The translations under genes were made by a program, and so were the position numbers. From an uncultured Acidobacteriia bacterium (lineage in GTDB: Bacteria; Acidobacteriota; Terriglobia; Bryobacterales; Bryobacteraceae): a stretch of DNA of 64,000 nucleotides. The stretch spans positions 62,001 to 126,000 of the forward strand of contig CAIUOG010000110.1 of assembly GCA_903900705.1 (NCBI GenBank). The letters are read 5' to 3'. Under the pieces are notes generated by a model that had not been told where the DNA came from, did not search any database, and saw only the letters and a list, made by a program, of their open reading frames with translations. Shown one piece after another: positions 9,789 to 22,227 of this stretch (positions within the stretch are counted from its first letter, which is position 1; every line of letters starts with the position of its first letter).

Positions 9789-10847
9789 TTATAGTCGCCC
9801 GGTGCGCCAGTTCCGGTGGCGCAGTTGCCCCGCCGTCACCCAGAAAAGGCTGGCCAGCCGCCGCGCGGCATCGGCGGGCGTGTCCGTCACCTGAAGGTCC
9901 AGAAACCGGCCCCGGAGCCGTTTCGCAAGCGGCTGCTCCTGGCCGAGCCCCGCCGCGCCCGCCATTTCGCGATACAGTCCCTCCGTGAGGCGGCTCTGCA
10001 GCCAGGTAGGTGGCAACGGCGCCTCGGGGTCCACCAGTCGGCGGCCCCAGACCACCTGCATGGAGATGTCGCACAAACGGAACACCCCGACAAAGCGATG
10101 CCGCGTAATCCTTTCGACCACGCTCCGCCGCGTGGTCGACGACGCCGCATCCCACAGCCGCAGGACTTCATAGGAATGGAAGAGTCTGGCGAAGCGGTCA
10201 TTGACCATGTGCAGAATCAGCCCGAAGAGTTCATCGGGCGGATCGAGCGTCAGAACGGAAGGGCCGTTCGGAATCTGGTAAGGCCGGGCCGCAGGAAAGA
10301 ATTCTTCCACCGGCACGCCGAGTACACCGTGATTCAGCCGGAAATGCAGTTCCACCCGGTATCGGCGCTCATGCCCGAAGACCAGATGGTGCTCCGTTCG
10401 AAGTGCCTCCGTCACCGAAGATCGCAGCGTATAGCCGGCCTCCCGCAGAGCCCGCCCGGCGGCATGCAGATCCGCCGTTCGAACCGCGAGGTCGAGATCC
10501 CCCGAGGGCTTCCGCAGAAATGGCGGCGAATAATGCCGGCGAGCCAGCACGGGCCCCTTCAGCGCGAGACACGGCACACCGGCGCGATCAAGCAGCGTGA
10601 CCAGTTCGGCAACCTCTCCCAGCGCCCGGTCGTGCAGGCGCCAGCTGGAAGTCAGGACTTCATCGCACCAAACCCGCTGCTCCGCCGTCGCGTGCCTGCG
10701 CGCAAGAAAGGCGACCATGGAGCGCAAACCTTCCCGGTCTGAATCCTCCCGCAACCGCTGCCAGGTGGATGGCGCGCAAAGCCGCTGCCAGTCGGGGCTG
10801 CCGGAAAGGACTTCGACAAGAAGATCGTGAGAAGGCTTTGACGGCAT
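9789..10847 (-). CDS. Nucleotidyltransferase family protein (PF14907-like)
   Basis: LALKGPVLARRHY, RKPSGDLDLAVRTADLHAAGRALREAGY, VELHFRLNHG; alternative start at 10868. Confidence 0.75.
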   Translation of the reverse strand: MPSKPSHDLLVEVLSGSPDWQRLCAPSTWQRLREDSDREGLRSMVAFLARRHATAEQRVWCDEVLTSSWRLHDRALGEVAELVTLLDRAGVPCLALKGPVLARRHYSPPFLRKPSGDLDLAVRTADLHAAGRALREAGYTLRSSVTEALRTEHHLVFGHERRYRVELHFRLNHGVLGVPVEEFFPAARPYQIPNGPSVLTLDPPDELFGLILHMVNDRFARLFHSYEVLRLWDAASSTTRRSVVERITRHRFVGVFRLCDISMQVVWGRRLVDPEAPLPPTWLQSRLTEGLYREMAGAAGLGQEQPLAKRLRGRFLDLQVTDTPADAARRLASLFWVTAGQLRHRNWRTGRL

Positions 10848-10899
10848 GCGCGGGACGCTAAGTTCCATACTAGCTACACCGAACGGCTACACTGAAGCA

Positions 10900-12141
10900 G
10901 TGGCGGCCAATCTCTTTCCCGCGGCCGCGGCAGTCGGCGAACTGGCCGAGCGCCCCGGCATCCGCGAGGCGCTTCAATGGTTTACGCGAGAAAAGCAGTG
11001 GGTGAACGACATTCATCTGCAGCTTTGCCGCGTCCCCGCGCCTACCTTCCTTGAACAGCAGCGCGCGGAGTGGATGGCTTCGAATTTTCGTGCGCTCGGC
11101 TGGCACACCGGCATCGACCGCGCCGGTAACGTGCTCGCTTCGCTGGACGCCGATCCCGTTGGTCCGCTCATCGCCGCCACCGCCCATCTCGACACCGTTC
11201 TCGCGCCCCGCACGAAAGAGGATATTTCCGTGGATCGCGACGGCGATTTCCGCGGCCCCGGCGTTTCCGACAACGGCGCGGGCCTGGCTGGTCTGCTCGC
11301 CCTCGCCAAAGCCATCAAATCCACGCCGCAGACGCCCCAAATTTGGCGGCGGCTCCTGCTGGTCGCCAACGTCGGCGAAGAGGGCGAAGGCAATCTGCGC
11401 GGGATGCGCCACCTCTGCAGTCAGCCGGACCTGTTGCGGCGCATCAAAACGTTTTTGATTCTGGACGGCGCCGCCATTGACCACATCACCTGCCAGGCGC
11501 TCGGCAGCCGCCGCTTCGAAGTCACCGTCTCCGGCAACGGCGGCCACAGCTGGAGTGATTTCGGCATCGGCAACCCCGTCCACGCCCTGAGCCGCGCCAT
11601 GGCGTCGTTCGTGGACACCCGTCCGGTGGATCCCCGCGCCACGCCAAAGGTGGCCGTCAACGTGGGCATCATCGAAGGCGGCACCAGCATCAACGCGATT
11701 CCGGCCACCGCGCGCGCCAAAGTCGATATCCGGTCGGAGAGCAACGAGCGCATTGACGATCTGGTCGCCGCGCTGCACGCCGCCGTCAGCCGCGCCGAAG
11801 ATATTGAAAACAATCGCGCGGTTTCCTGCCGCGTCAGCGCGCGGGTGAAGGAAATCGGCAGCCGGCCGGCGGCGCGCCTCGCCCCGGATGCGGCGGTGCT
11901 CGGCTTCCTGCGGGCCGTGGATTCTCATCTCGGCATCCGCGCCCGCCTCGACTGCGCTTCGACCGACGCCAATATTCCCCTGTCCCTGGGTGTTCCCGCC
12001 GTCTCCATCGGCGCGGGCGGCCAGGGCGGCGGCGCGCACACCACCGGCGAATGGTACCGGCCTGATGGCCGCGACCTGGGCCTGAAACGTATCTTCCTCA
12101 CGGCGGCGCTGCTGCTCGGGAGCACTGAAACACCCGAATGA
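10900..12141 (+). CDS. M20-family metallopeptidase
   Basis: ATAHLDTVLAP, GPGVSDNGAGLAGLLALAKAI, NVGEEGEGNLRG, VNVGIIEGGTSINAIPATARAKVDIR; GTG start at 10900 preferred over ATG 10846. Confidence 0.85.
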   Translation: MAANLFPAAAAVGELAERPGIREALQWFTREKQWVNDIHLQLCRVPAPTFLEQQRAEWMASNFRALGWHTGIDRAGNVLASLDADPVGPLIAATAHLDTVLAPRTKEDISVDRDGDFRGPGVSDNGAGLAGLLALAKAIKSTPQTPQIWRRLLLVANVGEEGEGNLRGMRHLCSQPDLLRRIKTFLILDGAAIDHITCQALGSRRFEVTVSGNGGHSWSDFGIGNPVHALSRAMASFVDTRPVDPRATPKVAVNVGIIEGGTSINAIPATARAKVDIRSESNERIDDLVAALHAAVSRAEDIENNRAVSCRVSARVKEIGSRPAARLAPDAAVLGFLRAVDSHLGIRARLDCASTDANIPLSLGVPAVSIGAGGQGGGAHTTGEWYRPDGRDLGLKRIFLTAALLLGSTETPE

Positions 12142-13031
12142 AGCCCCGTCTGCGAGCCGAACTCGCGCTGGCCGTTGTCACAGTCATCTGGGGCTCGACG
12201 TTCGTCCTGGTCAAATCGGCCCTTGCCGAAATCTCGACGTTTCTTTTCCTCACGCTGCGGTTTGCCGTGGCGGCGCTCGCGCTTTTCGCGATCTATCGCG
12301 GCTCCCTGAAGCGCAACGGAATCCTGCCGGGCATCTTCGCCGGCTGCCTGCTTTTCGCCGCTTACGTCTTCCAGACGCTGGGCCTCGAACTGACCACGCC
12401 TTCGAAATCAGCCTTTCTCACGGGACTTTCGATCCCGATGGTACCTTTGGCCAGTTCGCTCGTCTACAGGGTTAGACCAAGGCTCCCGGAGGTCCTCGGG
12501 ATCCTGACAGCCACGTTCGGTATGGCGCTCATGACACTGCCCCCGGGCAGATTCGAAATCAGCCACGGTGACTTTCTCAGCTTTCTCTGCGCGGTGGTTT
12601 TCGCCCTGCACATTGTGGTGGTGAGCCATTACTCCTCGCCCGCGACCGGGCAGGAGAGCGGCTTCCGGACGGTGGCGGTATTACAGGTGGCGACGGCGGC
12701 GGCGCTCGGATTGGGTTCGCTTTTTCTTTTTGAGCCGGTCCGGTTTCACCCGACGCCCCGTGTGGCAATCGCCGTGCTGATTACAGGCCTTTTCGCCACT
12801 GCGCTGGCCTTTACAACCATGGCCTGGGCGCAGCAGTACACCACGGCCACCCGGTCCGCGCTGATCTTTTCGCTGGAACCGGTGGTCGCCTGGTTCACCT
12901 CCTGGGCGTTGACGGGGGAATCGCTGGCCCTCCGCGGACAACTGGGAGCCGCCCTGATTCTGGCGGGTGTCCTGATGGTGGAACTCCGTTTCGGCGGAAA
13001 TGAAACGGTGGGCGGGAGTACGGCATCTTAA
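12138..13031 (+). CDS. EamA/DMT family transporter
   Basis: VIWGSTFVLVKSAL and multiple hydrophobic TM segments; ATGA overlap with upstream stop. Confidence 0.88.
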   Translation: MKPRLRAELALAVVTVIWGSTFVLVKSALAEISTFLFLTLRFAVAALALFAIYRGSLKRNGILPGIFAGCLLFAAYVFQTLGLELTTPSKSAFLTGLSIPMVPLASSLVYRVRPRLPEVLGILTATFGMALMTLPPGRFEISHGDFLSFLCAVVFALHIVVVSHYSSPATGQESGFRTVAVLQVATAAALGLGSLFLFEPVRFHPTPRVAIAVLITGLFATALAFTTMAWAQQYTTATRSALIFSLEPVVAWFTSWALTGESLALRGQLGAALILAGVLMVELRFGGNETVGGSTAS

Positions 13032-13114
13032 TGTTGGACCGCGGAATCCTGACAGCGGCGTCAGGGTATACAATTTTGGTAACTGCGCAAATTTACAGGA
13101 GTTAGTCAACAACC

Positions 13115-14758
<1,644 letters not shown>

Positions 14759-14779
14759 CAGACCGAACGCGTACAATAA

Positions 14780-14824
14780 CAGGGGCCGGGTTGTTTTTCC
14801 ACAACCCGGCCCCTGCTTCGTTTT
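14780..14824 (+). terminator. Rho-independent-type terminator after the Do-like protease
   Basis: Perfect 15-bp stem caggggccgggttgt-ttttcc-acaacccggcccctg followed by a T-rich stretch. Confidence 0.8.
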
Positions 14825-14828
14825 CACT

Positions 14829-15383
14829 ATGAAATTCCCGCACTGGATCCTGATCTTCGGTCTGTTTACCGGCTGCTTTGCCGCCACGCCGGCTAACCAG
14901 CCCGCCGCGAAGAAGACGAACGCACCGAAGGCAACTCCCAAATCAGCTCCGAAGGCAGCCCCCAAAACCGCCACTAAAGCCGCCGGCAACACGAAGGCGG
15001 CCCCGAAAACGGCGGCACGTAAACCGGCCGCGAAGCCCGGCGTGAAAACCGCCGCCAGAGGCAAGGGTCCGGCCCGCCCGGTCGCGTCGACCTGGCGCAG
15101 CCGGCAGGCGGTCCCCACCCCGGAGCGCTACAAAGAAATCCAGGAAGCGCTGGCTTCGAAGGGCTACCTGAAATCCGAGCCGAACGGCGTCTGGGACGCG
15201 CAGTCGCAGGACGCCATGAAGCAGTTTCAGAACGACCACCAGCTCACGCCCACGGGAAAACTCAGCGCCGCGTCCCTCATCGGGCTCGGACTCGGTCCGA
15301 AGAACAGCTCCGACCCGGCGGTGCTCCCGCCACCGACCAGCCCAACCTCAACCAACCCGCCCGCCGAAACACCCCGCCCCTGA
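14829..15383 (+). CDS. Secreted peptidoglycan-binding domain protein with Lys/Ala/Pro-rich linker
   Basis: Signal peptide [40 protein letters not shown]... linker; [35 protein letters not shown]. Confidence 0.8.
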   Translation: MKFPHWILIFGLFTGCFAATPANQPAAKKTNAPKATPKSAPKAAPKTATKAAGNTKAAPKTAARKPAAKPGVKTAARGKGPARPVASTWRSRQAVPTPERYKEIQEALASKGYLKSEPNGVWDAQSQDAMKQFQNDHQLTPTGKLSAASLIGLGLGPKNSSDPAVLPPPTSPTSTNPPAETPRP

Positions 15384-15430
15384 TCCCGAAGTTTCCCCCA
15401 TCCACCCTCCCCCGGTGGGAACATAGAAGT

Positions 15431-16549
15431 ATGGTCATTGGCGTTCCGAAGGAAATCAAAGATCACGAAACGCGCGTCGGACTTGTTCCGAGCGCAGTCG
15501 CGGCATTGTGCGAGGCAGGCCACACCGTCCTCGTCGAAACCCAGGCTGGCGAAGCCAGCACGCTCCACGATGAGGAATACTCTCACGCCGGAGCCCGAAT
15601 CGTCACCAAAGCGGCCCAGGTCTGGAATGAGGCCGAACTGGTGGTCAAAGTGAAAGAACCCCAGTCTGCCGAATATCAGTTCTTCCGGCCCGGCCTCACC
15701 CTTTTCACCTACCTGCACCTTGCGCCCCTGCCCGACCTCACCGAACAACTGGTGAAGTACGGCGTGAGCGGCGTGGCCTATGAAACCATCGTGGAGCGCG
15801 ACGGTTCCCTGCCTCTGCTCACCCCGATGAGCGAAGTGGCGGGTCGAATGTCCGTACAGGTGGGCGCGCAGTATCTGGAGCGTCCGAACGGCGGCCGCGG
15901 CATCCTGCTCGGCGGCGTGCCGGGCGTGGCCCCGGCCAACGTTGCCATCATTGGCGGCGGTGTCGTGGGTACCAACGCAGCCAAAATCGCCCATGGCATG
16001 GGCGCGCACGTCACCATCATCGATAAAAACCTCAATCGCCTGCGGGAACTGGACGACATCTTTAACGGCATGGTCGTCACGCTCGCCTCGAATACCTACA
16101 CCATTGCCGAAACGCTGCGGCATGCGGACCTCGTGATCGGCGGAGTCCTGATTCCCGGCGCAGCGGCGCCGAAGCTGGTACGCCGGGACATGATCGCGAA
16201 GATGAAGCGCGGCTCTGTGGTGGTGGACGTGGCAATCGATCAGGGCGGCTGCTTTGAAACCTCCCACGCCACTACGCACACCGACCCCATCTATTTCGTC
16301 GACAAAGTCCTGCACTACTGCGTTTCCAATATGCCCGCCGCGGTGCCGCACACCTCCACCTTCGCCCTCACCAATGCGACGTTCCCGTACCTGCAGGCGC
16401 TGGCCAATCTGGGCCTCGGGAAGGCCTGTCTCGCACACAAAGGGCTGGCGGCCGGTGTGAATACCTACAAAGGTGAGATCACCAACGAAGCGGTGGCTGA
16501 ATCCCAGGGCCGCGCGTGGAAATCACTGGAATCGCTGCTCGAAAACTGA
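15431..16549 (+). CDS. ald: Alanine dehydrogenase
   Basis: [58 protein letters not shown]. Confidence 0.95.
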   Translation: MVIGVPKEIKDHETRVGLVPSAVAALCEAGHTVLVETQAGEASTLHDEEYSHAGARIVTKAAQVWNEAELVVKVKEPQSAEYQFFRPGLTLFTYLHLAPLPDLTEQLVKYGVSGVAYETIVERDGSLPLLTPMSEVAGRMSVQVGAQYLERPNGGRGILLGGVPGVAPANVAIIGGGVVGTNAAKIAHGMGAHVTIIDKNLNRLRELDDIFNGMVVTLASNTYTIAETLRHADLVIGGVLIPGAAAPKLVRRDMIAKMKRGSVVVDVAIDQGGCFETSHATTHTDPIYFVDKVLHYCVSNMPAAVPHTSTFALTNATFPYLQALANLGLGKACLAHKGLAAGVNTYKGEITNEAVAESQGRAWKSLESLLEN

Positions 16550-16550
16550 C

Positions 16551-17690
16551 ATGCCGCTGACTCATCTGAATGAGGACGAACAACTCTTTCGCGATACCGT
16601 CCGGCGGTTCGCGAAAGAGCAGATTGTGCCCCTCGTCCGCGAAATGGACGATGCCGCCCTGCTCAACAAAGCCCTGCTCAAACAGCTTTTCGAACTGGGG
16701 CTGATGGGGATTGAGATCCCGGAGGAGTTCGGCGGCCAGGGTGGGAATTTCTTCCAGTGCGTACTCGCCATTGAGGAACTCTCGGCGGTCGATCCCGCCG
16801 TTGGCGTGGTGGCGGACGTGCAGAATACCATCGTCAACAACGCGATTGTGCGCTGGGGCTCCGGCGACCTGCGGTCCCGTTATCTGCCCCGTCTGGCCGC
16901 CGACACGGTGGGCGCGTACGCGCTTTCGGAGGCGGGTTCCGGGTCAGACGCCTTCGCGCTCGCCACCACGGCGACCGATGACGGCGACCACTACCTGCTG
17001 AACGGGCGCAAGCTCTGGATCAGCAATGCGGCCGAAGCGGGCATCTTCGTTCTGTTCGCCAATGCGAACCCCGCTGCCGGATACCGCGGCATTACCGCCT
17101 TTCTGGTGGATCGCGGCCTCCCCGGCTTCCGTGTGGGCAGGAAGGAAGACAAGGTCGGGCTGCGCGCGTCTTCCACCTGCGAACTGATTCTGGATAACTG
17201 CCGGGTTCCCAAAGCAAACGTACTCGGCGAGGTTGGCAAGGGCTACAAGATCGCGATTGAAACGCTCAACGAGGGGCGCATCGGCATTGGCGCGCAGATG
17301 ATCGGGCTGGCCCAGGGCGCGCTTGACCATGCCATCCGCTACGCGAAACAGCGGAAGCAGTTCGGCCAGCCGATTGCCTCGTTCCAGGGCGTGCAGTTCG
17401 ACCTCGCGAAGATGGCGACCGAACTCGAAGCGGCAAGGCTGCTGGTGTATAATGCCGCGCGGCTGCGCGACGCCGGTCTGCCGTTCCTCAAGGAAGCGGC
17501 GATGGCCAAGTGGTTCTCGTCGGAAGTGGCGGAGAAGGTGGCGTCGAAGTCCATTGAGATCCACGGAGGCGTGGGCGTGACAAAAGACTACCCCGTGGAG
17601 AAGCTCTGGCGCGATTCCAAGATCGGCCGGATCTACGAAGGAACCAGTAACATTCAACTGCTGACAATCGCTAAGAAACTGATAGGCTGA
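16551..17690 (+). CDS. Acyl-CoA dehydrogenase
   Basis: AYALSEAGSGSDAFAL, RKQFGQPIASFQ, EIHGGVGVTKDYPVEKLWRDSKIGRIYEGTSNIQ. Confidence 0.95.
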   Translation: MPLTHLNEDEQLFRDTVRRFAKEQIVPLVREMDDAALLNKALLKQLFELGLMGIEIPEEFGGQGGNFFQCVLAIEELSAVDPAVGVVADVQNTIVNNAIVRWGSGDLRSRYLPRLAADTVGAYALSEAGSGSDAFALATTATDDGDHYLLNGRKLWISNAAEAGIFVLFANANPAAGYRGITAFLVDRGLPGFRVGRKEDKVGLRASSTCELILDNCRVPKANVLGEVGKGYKIAIETLNEGRIGIGAQMIGLAQGALDHAIRYAKQRKQFGQPIASFQGVQFDLAKMATELEAARLLVYNAARLRDAGLPFLKEAAMAKWFSSEVAEKVASKSIEIHGGVGVTKDYPVEKLWRDSKIGRIYEGTSNIQLLTIAKKLIG

Positions 17691-17718
17691 TTCGAACGTC
17701 TTTTTGAGGAGATTTCCT

Positions 17719-18483
17719 ATGCGCACTCTGCTGATCCGTTCTCTTTTGCTTGCCACCCTGGGCGGCGCGCTCCCGGCTTTTGCGGCCGACCCCGGGCCGG
17801 ACGAGATCATCCGCAGATTCGCGGCCAAGGAAGCCGAATTCCGCAAGGCGCGCGAAAACTACACCTACCGCCAGTCGCTCAAGTTCGAGGAACTGGACCC
17901 CGATGGGCGCATGGTGCAGGGCAAGTGGGAACTCACTTCGGACATCATTTTCGGCCCCAATAAGCAGCGCGTGGAAAAGGTGGTCTACGCGCCGATGATG
18001 ACGCTGCACCTGGCGATTACTCCTCAGGACGAACAGGATCTGCGCAGCGTGCAGCCCTTTGTGCTCACCACCGAGGACATCGGCAAGTACAACATCGACT
18101 ACATCGGCAAGGAAAACGCCGACGAAATTCCCTGCTACACCTTCAACGTGCGGCCCAAAACCATGGTCAAGGGGGAACGCTACTTTGAAGGCAAGATCTG
18201 GGTGGACGACCGCGATTTCCAGATCGTGAAGACCTTCGGGAAGGGCGTGGGGCTGCTGAAGAAGAACGAGGACAACCAGTTCCCGAAGTTCGAAACCTAC
18301 CGCCAGCAGATTGACGGCAAATACTGGTTCCCCGTCTACACTCATGCCGATGACGTCCTGCACTTCCGCGACAGCGACCAGCGCATCCGGATGGTTGTCA
18401 AGTATCAGAACTACAAACGGTTCGGCGCGGAGACGAGCGTCACATTCGGCGACGAAGTGCCGGAAACGCCCAAAAAGCCTTAG
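17719..18483 (+). CDS. Outer membrane lipoprotein-sorting (LolA-like) family exported protein
   Basis: Signal peptide; DRDFQIVKTFGKGVG, FPKFETYRQQIDGKYWFPVYTHADD. Confidence 0.65.
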   Translation: MRTLLIRSLLLATLGGALPAFAADPGPDEIIRRFAAKEAEFRKARENYTYRQSLKFEELDPDGRMVQGKWELTSDIIFGPNKQRVEKVVYAPMMTLHLAITPQDEQDLRSVQPFVLTTEDIGKYNIDYIGKENADEIPCYTFNVRPKTMVKGERYFEGKIWVDDRDFQIVKTFGKGVGLLKKNEDNQFPKFETYRQQIDGKYWFPVYTHADDVLHFRDSDQRIRMVVKYQNYKRFGAETSVTFGDEVPETPKKP

Positions 18484-18506
18484 CCGGGACGGTACAATCA
18501 ACAGAC

Positions 18507-18740
18507 ATGGCTGCTACGAAAATTACGGTAAACAACAACGGTTCCATCCGCGTGGAAGGCGACTTCGAGATCTGCGACCCGACGGGCGCGGCATTTGGTC
18601 TGGGGGGACGCACGGTGATCGGTCTCTGCCGCTGTGGCCTTTCCGCCAACAAACCTTTCTGCGACGGCGCGCATGCCCGTCAGGGCTTTCAGGATCCGGT
18701 AGTCGCGCGCGACCTGCCGGAACCCAAACCCAAAGCCTGA
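18507..18740 (+). CDS. CDGSH iron-sulfur domain protein
   Basis: 77 aa with LCRCGLSANKPFCDGAH. Confidence 0.93.
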   Translation: MAATKITVNNNGSIRVEGDFEICDPTGAAFGLGGRTVIGLCRCGLSANKPFCDGAHARQGFQDPVVARDLPEPKPKA

Positions 18741-18770
18741 AGTCCGGCGGATGTCAACCCGCCGTTTTTG

Positions 18771-18803
18771 AGAAGCCCGGCCAATGGGGCCGGGCTTCTT
18801 TCG
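18771..18803 (+). terminator. Rho-independent-type terminator
   Basis: agaagcccggcc-aatgg-ggccgggcttct then ttcgtt. Confidence 0.7.
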
Positions 18804-18966
18804 TTAGAGCCATTACTTCTGGTACCGTGTTAACCTGATTTTAAAGTTACTCCGCCACGCCCGCGGATCCCCCGGGTTCCCCTCCCCGTCCCGAGGAAAA
18901 TTGCCCCACCTGGTTGTTTCTGTACCGCACCGTATTCGAGGTGACCGTCGAGGAGACAAAATACAC

Positions 18967-21900
18967 ATGAATATTCGAAAACTGGCAATTTCCGCCATCC
19001 TGCTGACATTCGCCGGCAGTCCCGGCTTTTCTCAAACATTCCGCGGCAGCATCGCGGGCACTGTCGTCGATTCCACGGACGCAGTGGTAGCCAAAGTAAC
19101 CCTCCAGGCATCGAACGCCGAAACAGGCCTGAAGCGCGAGACCGTTTCCACGGCGTCCGGCGAATTCTCGTTCCTGGACCTGCCCCCCGGCAAGTACAAC
19201 ATTCTTGCCTCCCAAACCGGTTTCGACAAAGTCAAAATCGATAACGTTTCCATTGAGGTGGGCAAAGTCACCACGCTCAAAGTGACGCTGCGCGTCGCCT
19301 CGCAATCGCAGACCGTGGAAGTGGCCGCCGAAGCGGTCACTATCGACAGCGAAACTTCCACCATCAATCAGGTGATTCCCAGCAAAGCCGTGCAGGACGT
19401 GCCGCTCAATGGCCGCGACTTTACGCAGCTGGTGAAACTGGCGCCTGGCGTAAACGGCGCGGGCTCCATCAACGGCACGCGCACGTCCCAGAACAACTGG
19501 CAGATTGACGGCGCCGACAACAACGACAACTGGCACAACGCGGCCGCGGTGAATCAGGGTGGCGTTTCCGGCGTGGCCGGGACTCTGCTCCCCATCGACG
19601 CGATTGATCAGTTCTCCGTCCAGACCAATGCGAACGCGGAAGCGGGACGCAACGGTGGCGGCTCCATCAACATGGTGATCAAGTCCGGCACCAACTCGCT
19701 GCACGGCTCGGTCTACTACTTCAACCGCAACGACGCGCTGGCCGCGACCACGCCCTTTGCCCCGGCGGGCGCGCCCCGTCCGAAGATCAAGAACAACCAG
19801 TTCGGCGCGTCCGTGGGCGGCCCGATCATTAAAGACAAGCTGTTCTACTTCGTCACCTACGAACGGCAGAAGTTCATCGTCGGCAACGGCAGCAGCGCCA
19901 CGGAACCCTCGGCTGCATGGGTGACCGCCGCTACCGCGGTGCTGAATAAATACAGCATTCCCGTGAACCCCGTCGCGACCAACCTGCTTTCGTTCTGGCC
20001 GGCGCGCGGACGTCAGGGTCCCGCCACCACGAACAACTTCTTCAGCTCCGATAACAGCGACAACTTCAGCGACAACGGCATCGCCAAGCTGGACTACGTG
20101 ATCAATTCGAAGAACACCGTGGCCTTCCGCTGGTTCGTGGGAACCGGCGCGCAGACGGCTCCCGTTGGCAGCCCCTATCGCGACTACTATCAGGTGGCTC
20201 CGAGCCGGATGCAGAACTATTCGGTGGTGTTCAACAACGTGATCTCGCCGAAGTTCGTCAGCCAGACGCTGCTGGGCGTGAACTATTTCAAACAGACCTT
20301 CAACGATTTCAACACCGGCTTCAACCCGGTTGCCGCGGGTCTCAACACCGGCGTCACCAGCCCCGGTCTGCTCGGCTCGCCCGACATCGCCATCAGCGGC
20401 TTTGACGAAATCGGTCTGACGCCGCCTCTCGGCCGTATCGACACCACCGGCCACATCACCGAGACCGCTTCGTATACCACCGGGAAACACCAGTTCCGTT
20501 TCGGCGGCGAGTACCGCCGCGCGGTGCTTGATGTCTTCTATCAGCGCAATGCACGCGGCACTTTCTCGTTCGACGGCACGCAGGGCCCCTGGGCCAATGA
20601 CAGCACCGTTTCGAGCAACCTGAAGAGCCTGGCCGACTTCCTCTCCGGCATGGTTTCCTCCTCGTCGCTTTCAGTCGGCCTCGCCGAAGACACCTATTAC
20701 TCGAACTCGCTTTCGTGGTTCGCGCAGGATGCCTTCAAGGTCAGTTCGAAGCTCACGCTCAACTACGGCGTCCGCTGGGAATACTTCGGACCCTATTACG
20801 ATCACAACAAGCGCTTCTCGGTGTTCCTGCCGAACAAGGGCATTACCCAGATTCCCGACGGACTGTCCTCGCTCTATCCCGCCCGGAAGAACGACTTTGC
20901 TCCCCGTTTTGGCTTCGCTTATTCGCCCACCGCGAAATGGGTGGTACGCGGCAACTACGGCATCTATTATGACTCTCCGAACCTGAATGGCTTCGGCGAT
21001 AACCGTCCGCCCAACGCGGGCGCGACCGGCGTGATCTACAACCCGGTCGGATCCAGCCCGATCTTCTCGACCACGCGCAGCAACTACGCCATCGTTTCCG
21101 GCCAGCCGATCTTCGGCAACCCGGCGCTGCCGCCGCCACCGTATGGCGTCTTCTCGGTCGATCAGGGCTTCAAGAACGCCTCCGTGCAGAACTTCTCGCT
21201 GAACACGCAGTATCAGCTTGGCGCGGGGATCGTCGCGGAAGCCGGCTTTATCGGCAGTTCCAGCCATCACCTGCTGAGCACGCTCGATATCAATGAGCCG
21301 CTCACCTCTACGCTGGGTACCGCGGCCACGCGCGCGGCGCAGAACATGACGCGCCCGTTCTACTCCGCGTTCCCGAACTACGCCACCATCAACCAGGTGA
21401 GCACGGGCGCCAACGGCAACTACCAGGGCCTCGTGGCGAGCATCCGCACCCAGGCCTATCACGGGCTGACGGCGAAGTTCAACTACACGTTCGGCCATGC
21501 GCAGGATGACGCTTCGGCAATCCGCGGCACCAATCCGACTGACAGCCGCAATCTGCGGTTCGATTTCGGTGATTCCTCGTTCGACGTGCGCCACACCTTC
21601 ACCAGCTATCTGGCCTACGAAGTCCCCGTCTATTCGAAGGGACCGAAGTGGCTCTTCAGCGGCTGGCAGCTGAACTCGCTGCTCTCGGTCTACTCCGGCC
21701 TTCCGTTTACGGTTTTTGCCGGCAAGAACGTGAGCGGAACGTTTGAAGGCAAGGACCGAGTGATCGTCACCGGCAACCCCTACGCGGGCAACGGCCAGAC
21801 CATCACCAATGGCTACGTGCAGTGGCTGAACCCGGCGGCGTTCTCGTTTGCGCCGAACGGCACCTTCGGCACGGAAGTGCGGAACTCGCTGCGCGGACCC

Positions 21901-22143
21901 AAATTCGCGGACGTCGATCTCTCCGTCTTCAAGACCAACAACATCACGGAAAAGGTGAAGGCGCAGTTGCGCATTGAGATGTTCAACATCTTCAACCGCA
22001 CGAACCTTCCCACCCCGAACGGGACGCTCACGTCCGGCAGCTTTGGCCGGATCAGCGACACCATCGGCGATGCCAACGGCGCGACCGGCATCGGCGCCGG
22101 TGAACCGTACAACATGCAGCTCGGCATGAAGATCATCTTCTGA
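18967..22143 (+). CDS. TonB-dependent receptor-like outer membrane protein with N-terminal carboxypeptidase regulatory-like domain
   Basis: 1058 aa; signal peptide; RGSIAGTVVDSTDAVVAKVTLQASNAETG; plug-like NGRDFTQLVKLAPGV; C-terminal GEPYNMQLGMKIIF. Confidence 0.9.
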   Translation: MNIRKLAISAILLTFAGSPGFSQTFRGSIAGTVVDSTDAVVAKVTLQASNAETGLKRETVSTASGEFSFLDLPPGKYNILASQTGFDKVKIDNVSIEVGKVTTLKVTLRVASQSQTVEVAAEAVTIDSETSTINQVIPSKAVQDVPLNGRDFTQLVKLAPGVNGAGSINGTRTSQNNWQIDGADNNDNWHNAAAVNQGGVSGVAGTLLPIDAIDQFSVQTNANAEAGRNGGGSINMVIKSGTNSLHGSVYYFNRNDALAATTPFAPAGAPRPKIKNNQFGASVGGPIIKDKLFYFVTYERQKFIVGNGSSATEPSAAWVTAATAVLNKYSIPVNPVATNLLSFWPARGRQGPATTNNFFSSDNSDNFSDNGIAKLDYVINSKNTVAFRWFVGTGAQTAPVGSPYRDYYQVAPSRMQNYSVVFNNVISPKFVSQTLLGVNYFKQTFNDFNTGFNPVAAGLNTGVTSPGLLGSPDIAISGFDEIGLTPPLGRIDTTGHITETASYTTGKHQFRFGGEYRRAVLDVFYQRNARGTFSFDGTQGPWANDSTVSSNLKSLADFLSGMVSSSSLSVGLAEDTYYSNSLSWFAQDAFKVSSKLTLNYGVRWEYFGPYYDHNKRFSVFLPNKGITQIPDGLSSLYPARKNDFAPRFGFAYSPTAKWVVRGNYGIYYDSPNLNGFGDNRPPNAGATGVIYNPVGSSPIFSTTRSNYAIVSGQPIFGNPALPPPPYGVFSVDQGFKNASVQNFSLNTQYQLGAGIVAEAGFIGSSSHHLLSTLDINEPLTSTLGTAATRAAQNMTRPFYSAFPNYATINQVSTGANGNYQGLVASIRTQAYHGLTAKFNYTFGHAQDDASAIRGTNPTDSRNLRFDFGDSSFDVRHTFTSYLAYEVPVYSKGPKWLFSGWQLNSLLSVYSGLPFTVFAGKNVSGTFEGKDRVIVTGNPYAGNGQTITNGYVQWLNPAAFSFAPNGTFGTEVRNSLRGPKFADVDLSVFKTNNITEKVKAQLRIEMFNIFNRTNLPTPNGTLTSGSFGRISDTIGDANGATGIGAGEPYNMQLGMKIIF

Positions 22144-22176
22144 TCTTTGTCTGCCGGCTTCCAGCCGCAAATCAAG

Positions 22177-22206
22177 AAAGGCCGCTCTCACGAGCGGCCT
22201 TTTTTA
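22177..22206 (+). terminator. Rho-independent-type terminator
   Basis: aaaggccgctc-tcac-gagcggcctttttta. Confidence 0.85.
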
Positions 22207-22227
22207 TTGTTGGTTCACGGTGGAAGA

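Noticed and set aside
20671-22191. 506-aa minus-strand ORF inside the first TonB-type receptor
   Set aside because: Antisense shadow; no domain pattern.
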